41,721 nucleotides of DNA from Phenylobacterium aquaticum (GTDB taxonomy: Bacteria > Pseudomonadota > Alphaproteobacteria > Caulobacterales > Caulobacteraceae). The position numbers and the translations under genes are program-made. Below are positions 1-7,457 of the stretch, one piece after another; position 1 is the stretch's first letter, and the number at the start of each line of letters is the position of its first letter. The stretch is taken from the NCBI RefSeq assembly GCF_947378715.1, contig NZ_CANCLE010000011.1, positions 1-41,721 on the forward strand, read 5' to 3'. The notes below the pieces were generated by a model. It worked only from the letters and a program-made list of their open reading frames with translations, had not been told where the DNA came from and ran no database searches.

Positions 1-215
1 CAGGCCGCCGTCAGCCCCAGGCCCGATCCGCCATAGGCCTCCGGGATCAGCACCCCCAGCAGGCCCGCCTCGGTCAGGGCCTCGACAAAGGCGGTGGGAT
101 AGGTCCGCTCACGGTCGCGCTCCCGCCAGTACTCCCCCGGGAACCCCGCGCACAGCCTGCGAACCGTCTCCAGGATCGGCTCCAGGTCCAAAGCGCTCGT
201 CATCGTGCCGTCCAT
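1..215 (-). CDS. Acyl-CoA dehydrogenase, N-terminal part (cut by window edge)
   Basis: Only the first 71 residues are in the window. They read as the helical N-terminal domain of an acyl-CoA dehydrogenase, including the family's typical stretch around FVEALTEAGLLGVLIPEAYG near residues 41-60, where the fold packs against the flavin. The ATG at 215 is preceded by GAGGGA five bases upstream; a second in-frame ATG lies at 203 but has no better site. The family oxidises acyl-CoA thioesters to enoyl-CoA with FAD. It lies 99 bp downstream of the cytochrome c gene on the same strand, so it could be the last gene of that operon, which would suggest a CoA-thioester step late in the pathway. Substrate cannot be judged from this fragment. 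Confidence 0.8.
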   Translation of the reverse strand, partial: MDGTMTSALDLEPILETVRRLCAGFPGEYWRERDRERTYPTAFVEALTEAGLLGVLIPEAYGGSGLGLTAA

Positions 216-314
216 GTCCGTCCCTCAGCTTGCCGCCCGTCTTGTCGCCGAGGACGCGCGCGCGCGCCACACCCCGCGAGTCTTGGGGCTATGACCAAAC
301 ATCAAGGGCGCGGC

Positions 315-653
315 CTATTTGAGGGTCTTCAGATAGTCGACGATCGCGGCCCGCCGGGCGGGATCGGCCACGGCGGTCGGCATCCGGGTCCCAGGCGCGA
401 AGGCCATGGGTGAGGTCAGGAAGGCGTCGAGCCGGTCGTCGGACCAGACCCCGCCCTTGGCCTTGAGACCGGCCGAATAGGCGAACCCCGGGGCGCTGGC
501 CACGGGCCGCCCGGCCACGCCGGCGAGCGCGGGGGCCATGGGGGTGGTCTTGGCGCCGTGGCAGCTGGCGCACTGCAAGGTGAAGGTCTTGGCCCCGTCG
601 GGCGCGGGGGCCGTGGCCAGGGCCAGGGCGGCGGCGAGGGCGGTGATCGGCAT
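315..653 (-). CDS. Small secreted class I cytochrome c
   Basis: A 112-residue protein beginning with a short hydrophobic, alanine-rich stretch that looks like a Sec signal peptide. One haem c motif, CASCH, follows at about residues 31-35, and a methionine ligand candidate lies in the FAPGTRMP segment about 30 residues before the C-terminus. It is a soluble periplasmic single-haem cytochrome. The start at 653 lies four bases after the stop of the upstream hydrolase gene (658), so the two are probably translationally coupled. In IorAB/nicotinate-dehydrogenase-type molybdenum hydroxylases a cytochrome c commonly takes electrons from the [2Fe-2S] subunit. Its place in this operon suggests that role; this is inferred from context. 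Confidence 0.9.
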   Translation of the reverse strand: MPITALAAALALATAPAPDGAKTFTLQCASCHGAKTTPMAPALAGVAGRPVASAPGFAYSAGLKAKGGVWSDDRLDAFLTSPMAFAPGTRMPTAVADPARRAAIVDYLKTLK

Positions 654-657
654 GGGT

Positions 658-1509
658 TCAGCTGTCCAGCAGGAAGTCGGCGATGGCCTTGTGGAACTGG
701 CCGCGCGGGTTCTGGAGGTGGCCATAGTCGCCGCCGTCCGGGATGATGAAGAACCGCTTGTCCTTGGTCGGCAGCGTCTCGAAGAAGGCGGCCCGCACCA
801 CGCCGCCCTGCATATAGGCCTGCCGCGCGGCGGCCGAGCCATAGATCATCAGGGTCGGGCATTGGATCTGGGTCGGATCGACCGGCTTGGAGCCGATGGC
901 GTTCTCAACCCGGACGCCGTTGGGCGCACGGATGTCATGGATCAGCATGTGGTCGATGAAGGCCCGGTGCGCCGCCGGGTCGATGAAGTCCGGCTCCAGG
1001 CGCTTCAGATAGTCCTCGCGGGTATTGACCCACCAGGGCTCGGTCGGGCCGGGGATAATCAGATTGCCGCCGCCGAGCGCCGGGTCGAGCAGCACCAGCC
1101 GGTTCACCCGCTCGGGATTGCGCGCCGTGAAGTGGCCGGAGATCCGCCCGCCCCAGGACCAGCCCAGCACGGAGGGCTTGGCGTAGCCCTCGGCCGCCAG
1201 CCAGTCCATGACGGCGGTGAAGTCGGCGATGGCGTGTTCGGTGTCGACCTTCAGTGGGTCCGCCGGCGGGTCGGACAGTTCATAGCCGGACAGAGCGAAG
1301 GTCACCGCCCCGATCCCACGCGCGACCATGGCGTCCAGCAGCGAATAGGTGGTTCCCTCGCCATACTGGAAGTCATAGCCGGTCTGGCCTGACAGGTTGG
1401 TCCCCTGGACCATGATCACCACCTGCTCAGGCCGCGCATCCAGGCCCTTGGTCCGCACGGACAGGCGGCCCTCGGGGCCAGGGATCAGGTGGTTGCGGGC
1501 TTCGGCCAT
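658..1509 (-). CDS. Alpha/beta hydrolase, copy 1 of a paralogous pair
   Basis: A 283-residue alpha/beta hydrolase. The nucleophile elbow reads GWSWGG with Ser118, and a histidine in GGDYGHLQ near residue 264 is the likely catalytic base. No signal peptide is visible, so it should be cytoplasmic. It shares most of its length and many exact blocks (GRLSVRTKGL, the EPWW.NTRE region, the YDF segment) with the gene at 33106-33957, which has the same length and the same serine position. It lies between the molybdenum-hydroxylase large subunit and a cytochrome c gene, which points to hydrolysis or ring opening of a hydroxylated intermediate, comparable in role to NicD or other C-N/C-C hydrolases. 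The exact reaction is unknown. Confidence 0.9.
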   Translation of the reverse strand: MAEARNHLIPGPEGRLSVRTKGLDARPEQVVIMVQGTNLSGQTGYDFQYGEGTTYSLLDAMVARGIGAVTFALSGYELSDPPADPLKVDTEHAIADFTAVMDWLAAEGYAKPSVLGWSWGGRISGHFTARNPERVNRLVLLDPALGGGNLIIPGPTEPWWVNTREDYLKRLEPDFIDPAAHRAFIDHMLIHDIRAPNGVRVENAIGSKPVDPTQIQCPTLMIYGSAAARQAYMQGGVVRAAFFETLPTKDKRFFIIPDGGDYGHLQNPRGQFHKAIADFLLDS

Positions 1510-1597
1510 GGCGGGTCTCTGAGCGGGTGGGTTGCGGGCAAGGTGCGACCCGCGCCACGACCCGACAACGCGCCATCCCCAAGGGGCCGCTATCCGG

Positions 1598-3733
1598 TCA
1601 GGCGGCGGGGAATTTCAGGGGCAACTGGTGGAACGCGGTCCCCGTGGCGGCGGAGAGCGCATTGGCGACGGCGGCGGCGATCGGCGTGGCCCCGGGCTCT
1701 CCCACGCCGGTCGGCGGCGCGCCGGAATTGAGGATGTAGGTCTCGATGCCGCGCGGCGTCTCGCTCATCCTGAGGATGGGGTAGGTGTCGAAATTGGTCT
1801 GGTCAGGGATGCCGCCGCTCAGGGTGATCTCTCCATGCAGGGCGGCGCTCAGTCCGAACCCGACACCCCCCTCCATCTGGGCGGCGACATTGTCGGGGTT
1901 GAGCGCGAAGCCGCAGTCCACGGCGCAGACCACCCGCTCGACCCGGAACTCACCGCCGGCCACCGACACCTCGACCATCTGGGCGACATGGGTGTTGAAG
2001 GCCTCCTGGACGGCCATGCCCCAGGCCCGACCGGGCGCGGGCTTTCCGCCCCAGCCGAACTTTTCCGCCGCCAGTTTCAGCACCGCCGCCTGGCGTCGCC
2101 GGCTGCCGAGGTGGGCGAGGCGGAAGGCGAGGGGGTCGCGGCCGGCGGCGCGCGCCAGCTCATCCATGAACACCTCCTTGGCGAAGGTGGTGTGGGTGTT
2201 GCCGACCGAGCGATAGAGGGTGATCGGCACATGGGCCTGGCCCGGAATCCAGCGCAGGGTGGCGTCGTCGACGTCGTAGCGATCGACGAGATTGCCCTCG
2301 GTGGCGGTGGGATCGGACTTCGGCGGCGCCTCGGCCCCGAACGGATAGCCATAGAGGATCGACTGGGTGACCAGGGTCTGGGTCAGTCCGGATATCTCGC
2401 CGCCCGAGGTCAGGCCGGCCCGCAGCCGGTGATAGGCCATGGGGCGGTAGTAGCCGCCGGTGATGTCGTCCTCGCGGGTGCGCAGGAGCTTGACCGGATA
2501 GGCGGCCTTCGTCGCCTTGACGATTTCGGCCAGCTCGACGATCCAGTCGGAATCCAGGGTCGCGCGCCGGCCAAAGCTGCCCCCGGCCAGCAGGGTGTGG
2601 ATAAGCACCTTCTCGATCGGCAGGCCCAGAATGGCGGCCGCGGCCTTCTGGTTGGCGGTCTGGCTCTGGATGCCGCCCCAGATCTCGCAGAGGCCGTCGG
2701 TGACCCGGCAGACCGCCGTCGGGGTCTCCATCGGCGCGTGCGCCAGATAGGGAAAGGCGTAGTCGGCCTCGACGATGCGATGGGCGCGGGCCATGGCCTG
2801 GTCAGCGTCGCCGCGCTGCAGAGAGATCATGCCGCCCCGGGTTCCGGCCAGCGCCTTGTAGGTCTCCAGGATCGCAGCGGAAGATCGCAGCTCCGCGTCG
2901 GCGTCGTCCCAGCTGAGCTTGAGAGCCGTGCGGCCCTTGATGGCCGCCCAGCTGTTGTCGGCGATCACCGCCACGCCCTGCGGGGTCTGGACCACCTCGG
3001 TGACGCCGGCGACCTGGCGGGTCTCGGCGGCGTCGAAGGTCTTCAGCTTGCCGCCAAAGCGCGGCGGCCGGGCGAGGACGGCGATCTTCATGCCCGGCAG
3101 GCGGACGTCGATGCCGAACAGGGCCGTCCCCCGGGCCTTGGCGGCGGTGTCCAGGCGCTGGAAGCCCTTGCCCAGGAACACGAAGTCCTTGGGGTCCTTG
3201 AGCTTGACCTCCGTGGGCACGGGCAGGGCGGCGGCCGCCGCCGCCAGCTCGCCGAACCCGGCCTGGTGGCCCGAGGCGTCACGGACCACGCCCTTCTTGA
3301 TCACGATCGCCGAAGCCGGGACCTTCCAGCGCTGAGCGGCGGCGGCGATGAGCATGGCGCGCGCCGTGGCCCCGGCGGTGCGCAACTGGGTCCAGCTGTT
3401 GGCGATAGAGGTCGAGCCGCCGGTCACCTGGGCGCCCAGGACCAGGTTCTTGTATTCCGGGGCGGCGGGCGCGCCCTCGACCTTCATCTGGCTCCAGTCG
3501 GCGTCGAGCTCCTCGGCGACGATCGAGGCCAGGCCCGACCAGACGCCCTGGCCCATGTCCAGGTGCTTGGCCAGGACCGTGACGGTCCCGTCAGTGTCGA
3601 TGCGCAGGAAGGTCTGGGTGAAGGCGGCGGCCTCCGGCGCGCTCGCCCGGGCGGCGGGGGCCCAGCCCAGGATCAGGCCGGCGCCGGCCAGGACGATGAA
3701 GCCTCGGCGATGGAGCTCGACCTCATGCGCCAT
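1598..3733 (-). CDS. Molybdopterin large subunit of an IorB-type (xanthine dehydrogenase family) hydroxylase
   Basis: A 711-residue protein starting with a twin-arginine-like leader (HRRGF followed by a hydrophobic run and an Ala-rich cleavage region), as in the isoquinoline 1-oxidoreductase beta subunit group. Family landmarks are GGSFGRR, which contacts the molybdopterin, and GVGEPG near the C-terminus, which carries the glutamate acting as general base. The enzyme would hydroxylate an N-heteroaromatic ring or oxidise an aldehyde using water as the oxygen source. The start at 3733 was chosen because the leader begins there; upstream in-frame codons lie inside the small-subunit gene. It overlaps the small-subunit gene by 11 bases. 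Substrate is not predictable from sequence; nicotinate, isoquinoline and aldehydes are all used by relatives. Confidence 0.92.
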   Translation of the reverse strand: MAHEVELHRRGFIVLAGAGLILGWAPAARASAPEAAAFTQTFLRIDTDGTVTVLAKHLDMGQGVWSGLASIVAEELDADWSQMKVEGAPAAPEYKNLVLGAQVTGGSTSIANSWTQLRTAGATARAMLIAAAAQRWKVPASAIVIKKGVVRDASGHQAGFGELAAAAAALPVPTEVKLKDPKDFVFLGKGFQRLDTAAKARGTALFGIDVRLPGMKIAVLARPPRFGGKLKTFDAAETRQVAGVTEVVQTPQGVAVIADNSWAAIKGRTALKLSWDDADAELRSSAAILETYKALAGTRGGMISLQRGDADQAMARAHRIVEADYAFPYLAHAPMETPTAVCRVTDGLCEIWGGIQSQTANQKAAAAILGLPIEKVLIHTLLAGGSFGRRATLDSDWIVELAEIVKATKAAYPVKLLRTREDDITGGYYRPMAYHRLRAGLTSGGEISGLTQTLVTQSILYGYPFGAEAPPKSDPTATEGNLVDRYDVDDATLRWIPGQAHVPITLYRSVGNTHTTFAKEVFMDELARAAGRDPLAFRLAHLGSRRRQAAVLKLAAEKFGWGGKPAPGRAWGMAVQEAFNTHVAQMVEVSVAGGEFRVERVVCAVDCGFALNPDNVAAQMEGGVGFGLSAALHGEITLSGGIPDQTNFDTYPILRMSETPRGIETYILNSGAPPTGVGEPGATPIAAAVANALSAATGTAFHQLPLKFPAA

Positions 3734-4196
3734 GCGGCGCTCCGAGGCTGGCGGCGGCGGCGCGGATCGCGGCGCGGATGCGAACATAGGTGGCGCAGCG
3801 GCAGAGGTTGCCGTTCATGGCCGCCTCGATCTCGTCATCGGTCGGCTTGGGCGTGGCCTCCAGCAGGGCTGTGGCCGCCATCACCTGGCCGGACTGGCAA
3901 TAGCCGCACTGGGCGACATCGAGCGCGGTCCAGGCGTCCTGAACCGCCTTTGCAGTCGACCCTGTCAGGCCTTCAATGGTGGTGATCTTCACGTCGGCGA
4001 GGTCGCCCAGGGTGACCGAGCAGGACCGGATGGGGCTGCCGTCGGCGCTGACCGTGCAGGCGCCGCATTGGGCGACGCCGCAGCCGTACTTGGTCCCGGT
4101 CAGGCCCAGTATGTCGCGCAGGGCCCAGAGCAGGGGCATGTCGGCGGGGGCGTCGACGGCGTGGAGCTGGCCGTTGATCGAGAGCGCCATGGGCAC
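3723..4196 (-). CDS. [2Fe-2S] small subunit of an IorA-type hydroxylase
   Basis: A 157-residue ferredoxin-like subunit. The N-terminal plant-type [2Fe-2S] cluster is bound by CGVAQCGAC and a later cysteine (residues about 39-60). The C-terminal four-helix domain carries the second cluster with CGYCQSG and CRC (about 97-135). It relays electrons from the molybdenum centre of the partner encoded at 1598-3733. I give the GTG at 4196 as start because GGGAGA lies six bases before it. The ATG at 4190, two codons later, is an alternative with wider spacing. It is 81 bases downstream of the dioxygenase gene and is probably in the same operon. Confidence 0.92.
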   Translation of the reverse strand: MPMALSINGQLHAVDAPADMPLLWALRDILGLTGTKYGCGVAQCGACTVSADGSPIRSCSVTLGDLADVKITTIEGLTGSTAKAVQDAWTALDVAQCGYCQSGQVMAATALLEATPKPTDDEIEAAMNGNLCRCATYVRIRAAIRAAAASLGAPHGA

Positions 4197-4277
4197 GCTA
4201 GGTCTCCCGCGCGCACGCCGCGCACCGGCCAGGGAAGGATCGGCGAGACGTTGGCCGGAACGCCTCGCCGCTAAACC

Positions 4278-5186
4278 CTATTCCGCCGCCAGGACGGACT
4301 TTTCCATGTCCTCGGTCCAGACCAGCGGGAAATATTCCCCGTCCGGCCGGCCGCCGACCTTCACCGGATTATAGTCCACGCCCGGCACCTGGCGCGGCAC
4401 GCTCAGGCCGTTGCCGGTCGGGATGTGGGTCGGCAGGTAGCGCACGTCGTCGCCGAACCAGCGGGTGGTGATCGCCACCCGGCGACCCGCAAAGCCCTTG
4501 CCGGTGTTGCCGCTCGCCCCGTGCACCACATAGGGGTGCAGGATGATGGCGTCGCCGGGTTCGCAGTCCCAGGTGATGATGTTCAGATTGCCGGCGGCCG
4601 CTTCGGCGTCGATGTCCGGAATGGTCAGATAGCCATCGTCCGAGCCGTCGGCGGGCGGGATGTGGCCCGGGGTGCGGTAATAGCCGGGCACCGACTTGTT
4701 GCTGCCGTCGACGAACATCAACCGGCTGCGCTCGGCGTTGGCCTGGGTCATGGCCATCCACAGCGAGGGCAGCTGCTCGCCCTTGAAGGCGAAGGCGGCG
4801 ATGTCGTGGTGCCAATCGGTGCCCGCGCCCTTGCCGCCGTCGGGGGCGCCGTCGTGCATGAAGGTCAGGTCGAACCAGAAGCGCAGGGTCTTGGATCCGA
4901 CGATCTTGGCGACCACGCGGGCCATTTCCGGGTTCAGCAGGAACTCGCGGATGGTGGGGTTCTCTCGCCACTGGTGGCGTATGGTCATGCGGCCGTCGGC
5001 CTTGCCAAAGGACAGGCCCGCGCCGGCCGGGATCGGCTCGTCGGACCGCGCCGCGGCGTCGTCGATGGCGCCCAGCACCTTGTCGACCCATTCCGGCTCG
5101 ATGAAGCCGGTCAGCTTCACGACGCCATGCTCTTCGTAATAGGCGCGCAGATCGGCGATCTCGGCGTCGGTGTACTTCTTGACCAT
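4278..5186 (-). CDS. Phytanoyl-CoA dioxygenase (PhyH) family Fe(II)/2-oxoglutarate oxygenase
   Basis: A 302-residue protein of the PhyH superfamily. The iron-binding facial triad is visible as HHD (His126, Asp128) and a distal His222 in HPYVVHGASGN, followed by RRVAITTR, which supplies the arginine that binds 2-oxoglutarate. Such enzymes hydroxylate unactivated carbons or demethylate small molecules in the cytoplasm. Start: the ATG at 5186 has GGGGAG seven bases upstream; another ATG at 5201 lies before this site. It is divergent from a LysR gene across 227 bp that contain a long inverted repeat, and it heads the molybdenum hydroxylase operon. It may carry out a first oxidation or a demethylation in the same pathway (inference). 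Confidence 0.9.
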   Translation of the reverse strand: MVKKYTDAEIADLRAYYEEHGVVKLTGFIEPEWVDKVLGAIDDAAARSDEPIPAGAGLSFGKADGRMTIRHQWRENPTIREFLLNPEMARVVAKIVGSKTLRFWFDLTFMHDGAPDGGKGAGTDWHHDIAAFAFKGEQLPSLWMAMTQANAERSRLMFVDGSNKSVPGYYRTPGHIPPADGSDDGYLTIPDIDAEAAAGNLNIITWDCEPGDAIILHPYVVHGASGNTGKGFAGRRVAITTRWFGDDVRYLPTHIPTGNGLSVPRQVPGVDYNPVKVGGRPDGEYFPLVWTEDMEKSVLAAE

Positions 5187-5301
5187 TGGGTGGCTCCCCA
5201 TGCTGGGCGATCGATTGGTTTGATCGTGCAGCGAGGTCGCCGTCGATCACGGGGAGAGGTTCCACCCGGACGGGTTTGGGTTCATCCCGTAAGTCAGTTT
5301 C

Positions 5302-5345
5302 GCACGCATTGCGGCTGGATTTTGAGGAGAGCTTGCAATGCGTGC
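5302..5345. promoter_or_regulatory. Long inverted repeat, probable LysR-type operator between the dioxygenase operon and the LysR gene
   Basis: Arm one is GCACGCATTGC at 5302-5312. Arm two is its exact reverse complement, GCAATGCGTGC, at 5335-5345. The arm centres are 33 bp apart, about three helical turns, so both would sit on one face of the DNA. It lies 68 bp before the LysR start and 116 bp before the dioxygenase start. Each arm contains the pentamer ATGCG/CGCAT that also forms the dyads found upstream of other genes here. Confidence 0.6.
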
Positions 5346-5413
5346 TAGGCTCTCGGAGCGCTGAATCCGATCGGACTGGTCCGGCGAGCGTCTCTGGGAC
5401 AAGGCTTGCGCGA

Positions 5414-6313
5414 ATGGAAGTGCAACAGCTTCGGCATTTCCTGGCCGCGGTCCGGTTCGGCAACATCGCCCGGGCCGCCGAGGAGACCTACATCTCCCAG
5501 TCCGGCCTGAGCCGGAGCATCAAGAGTCTCGAGACCCGCCTGGGGGTGAACCTGCTGATCCGGGGACCGCACGGGGTGGAGCCCACGGCCTTCGGTCTGG
5601 CCCTGGTCGACCGCGCCCAGATCATCCTGAACGAGGTCGCGCGCGCCCAGACCCTGATCCGCGAGATCAATGCGGGCGACGTGGGAGAGGTCACGCTGGG
5701 CGCCACTCACAACTACGCCTTCCGCGTCCTGCCCCAGGTGATCGCGGCCTTCAACGCCAGGCGTCCGGGTGTGCGCATCAATGTCACGACCTCGTCCTTT
5801 CCTGACCTGGTCGAGCGGCTGAAGCTGGGACAGCTGGATTTCGCCCTGGTGCTGCTGGGGCCGCTGGAACGCGGCAGCGAGCTGTCGGTCGAGGAACTGG
5901 GGGAGTCCGAGGCCAGGGTCGTGGCCCGCGCCGGCCACCCCCTGGTCGAGTCCGTCAGGGTCTCCAATGCGGAACTGGCGGCGGCGCGCTGGGCCATGCT
6001 CGACAGCCAGAGCCTGCAGCAGAAGTTCGAGGCCTTTTTCGACGCCCGTCAGGAGGCCACCCCCCGCCAGGTGTTGAAGACCAATTCCATCGTGCTGTTG
6101 AAGAAGCTGGTGCTGGGCATGGACGCCCTGACCGTGCTGCCGGCGGATATGGTGGAGGCCGAGCTGGCCTCTGGCGAATTCAAGGTGATCCAGAGCGAGA
6201 CCCCCGCGGATCATTCCCGCGCGGGCCTGATTTTCCGCGGCCGCCTGTCGATCCACGCCAATGAGGTGGTCAACCTGATCCGCGCCAACTACCGCGAGGC
6301 CCAGGCGCTCTGA
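5414..6313 (+). CDS. LysR-type transcriptional regulator
   Basis: A 299-residue LysR-family regulator. The N-terminal winged helix-turn-helix spans about residues 1-60 (MEVQQLRHFLAAV, then the recognition helix around SQSGLSRSIKSLE), followed by the periplasmic-binding-protein-like effector domain. The start at 5414 matches the usual beginning of the family; upstream in-frame codons would add an atypical 76-residue extension. It is divergent from the dioxygenase/molybdenum-hydroxylase operon across a region holding a perfect 11-bp inverted repeat. That is the standard arrangement for LysR control of a neighbouring catabolic operon with autoregulation. Its stop lies three bases from the stop of the IclR gene on the other strand. 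Confidence 0.93.
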   Translation: MEVQQLRHFLAAVRFGNIARAAEETYISQSGLSRSIKSLETRLGVNLLIRGPHGVEPTAFGLALVDRAQIILNEVARAQTLIREINAGDVGEVTLGATHNYAFRVLPQVIAAFNARRPGVRINVTTSSFPDLVERLKLGQLDFALVLLGPLERGSELSVEELGESEARVVARAGHPLVESVRVSNAELAAARWAMLDSQSLQQKFEAFFDARQEATPRQVLKTNSIVLLKKLVLGMDALTVLPADMVEAELASGEFKVIQSETPADHSRAGLIFRGRLSIHANEVVNLIRANYREAQAL

Positions 6314-6315
6314 GC

Positions 6316-7239
6316 CTATGCGTCCGGCCTGAGATCCTCTCCGTCGTCCATGCCGACCGCCGGGTTCATGCAGGCGCTGCGGACCGGGCAGGGCGCCGCC
6401 TCACAGGCGCCATAGCGCGCCATGATCTCGGCGGCGGCTTCGCGCAGCCGGGGCAGATAGTCGGCGATCACCTTGGTCCTGGGCATGGCCGACTTGATGT
6501 AGCGCATGACCAGTCCGCCCAGCGGGCGGCCGTGGCGCATCAGCGGCACGCCGATGCAGCCCTCCGCAAAGCGGCTGTCGAGGATCATATAGCCCTGCTC
6601 GCGGGATTCCTCGATCAGGGCCTGGAGCTGTTCGCGGCTGTGGAAGAACTGCTTGATGTCGCGGCCGCCGAGCGAGGCCTCGATGGTCTCCTTCTGATGG
6701 GCCGGCGGCGTGAAGGCCATGTAGAGCACCCCGGTGGTGGTCAGCAGCATGGGCGTCCGATGGCCAGGGCTGATCTTGGCGAGCGCCAGCGGGGTGGAGG
6801 CGTCAGTGGTCAGCCGCACCAGCATCTCGCCGCCAAACGGGGTGGCGAGCGCCACCGGCCACTTGACCGCTTTCCCCAGGGCCTCGACCACGTCCATGGC
6901 CACATTGGTCAGAACCTCGCCCTCGCCCAGGCCGGAGGACAGCTTCCGCACGCAGGGGCTGACCATATAGAGCCGGCTGTTGGGCACCCGATCGCAATAG
7001 CCTTCGGTGATCAGGGTCTGGAGGATGCGGTAGGCGTTGGGGCGCGGCACATCCAGATGTCGCGCCAGCTTGGCCAGGGTGGTCGGCCCGGCCGCGTTCA
7101 GGAAGGCCAGGGCCTGGAGACCGCGTTTGAGGGTCTGGAGCTCATTGCGGTCGCGGGTGTCGGCGGCGGGCTTGACCCCTGCCGGGCTGGCGGCCGGGCG
7201 TCGGGAGGGGCGATCGTGAGCGATCTCGATGGCGGTCAT
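6316..7239 (-). CDS. IclR-type transcriptional regulator
   Basis: A 307-residue IclR-family regulator. A helix-turn-helix lies around LAKLARHLDVPRPNAYRIL, after a roughly 40-residue low-complexity N-terminal tail, and is followed by the GAF-like effector domain. The C-terminal tail is unusual in carrying three cysteines within 13 residues (CEAAPCPVRSAC); their role is unknown. The ATG at 7239 is preceded by GAGGTG at a seven-base spacing. It is divergent from the alcohol dehydrogenase gene across 218 bp that contain a perfect 15-bp dyad. IclR proteins commonly control aromatic-acid catabolic operons in response to an intermediate, so it is a candidate regulator for the plus-strand genes that follow. 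Confidence 0.92.
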   Translation of the reverse strand: MTAIEIAHDRPSRRPAASPAGVKPAADTRDRNELQTLKRGLQALAFLNAAGPTTLAKLARHLDVPRPNAYRILQTLITEGYCDRVPNSRLYMVSPCVRKLSSGLGEGEVLTNVAMDVVEALGKAVKWPVALATPFGGEMLVRLTTDASTPLALAKISPGHRTPMLLTTTGVLYMAFTPPAHQKETIEASLGGRDIKQFFHSREQLQALIEESREQGYMILDSRFAEGCIGVPLMRHGRPLGGLVMRYIKSAMPRTKVIADYLPRLREAAAEIMARYGACEAAPCPVRSACMNPAVGMDDGEDLRPDA

Positions 7240-7341
7240 GGCTGTCACCTCGGATCGGCGCGCACCGCGTCCTGGGGCCGCCGATCCTGAAGTCTTGCCG
7301 AACAATCGCGGCGGAAGCTAATGCGAGCCCGTCGCAGGGGC

Positions 7342-7356
7342 ATGCGCTGTCCGCAT
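7342..7356. promoter_or_regulatory. Dyad operator ATGCG-CTGTC-CGCAT
   Basis: A perfect inverted repeat with 5-bp arms and a 5-bp spacer in the IclR/alcohol-dehydrogenase divergent region. It is 103 bp from the IclR start codon and 102 bp from the dehydrogenase start codon. It also fits the LysR T-N11-A box. The same pattern recurs at 25325-25339 and 28630-28644. Confidence 0.6.
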
Positions 7357-7457
7357 AGCGACCGTTTCGGGGGCGTGATTTGACCCCTCCCGGGCGGTGC
7401 GCCTATCGCCTGGGCGGAGGCGCCCTTCGCGTCGTTCGCCATCGCTGGAGAATCCTC

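Noticed and set aside
1532..3985. Very long open frame on the plus strand opposite the molybdenum hydroxylase genes
   Set aside because: It is antisense to a clear IorB/IorA pair, has a Gly/Arg/Asp-rich composition typical of GC-rich antisense frames, and shows no motif or ribosome site. Similar long frames opposite the tannase, TonB receptor, MFS and mmsA genes were rejected for the same reason.
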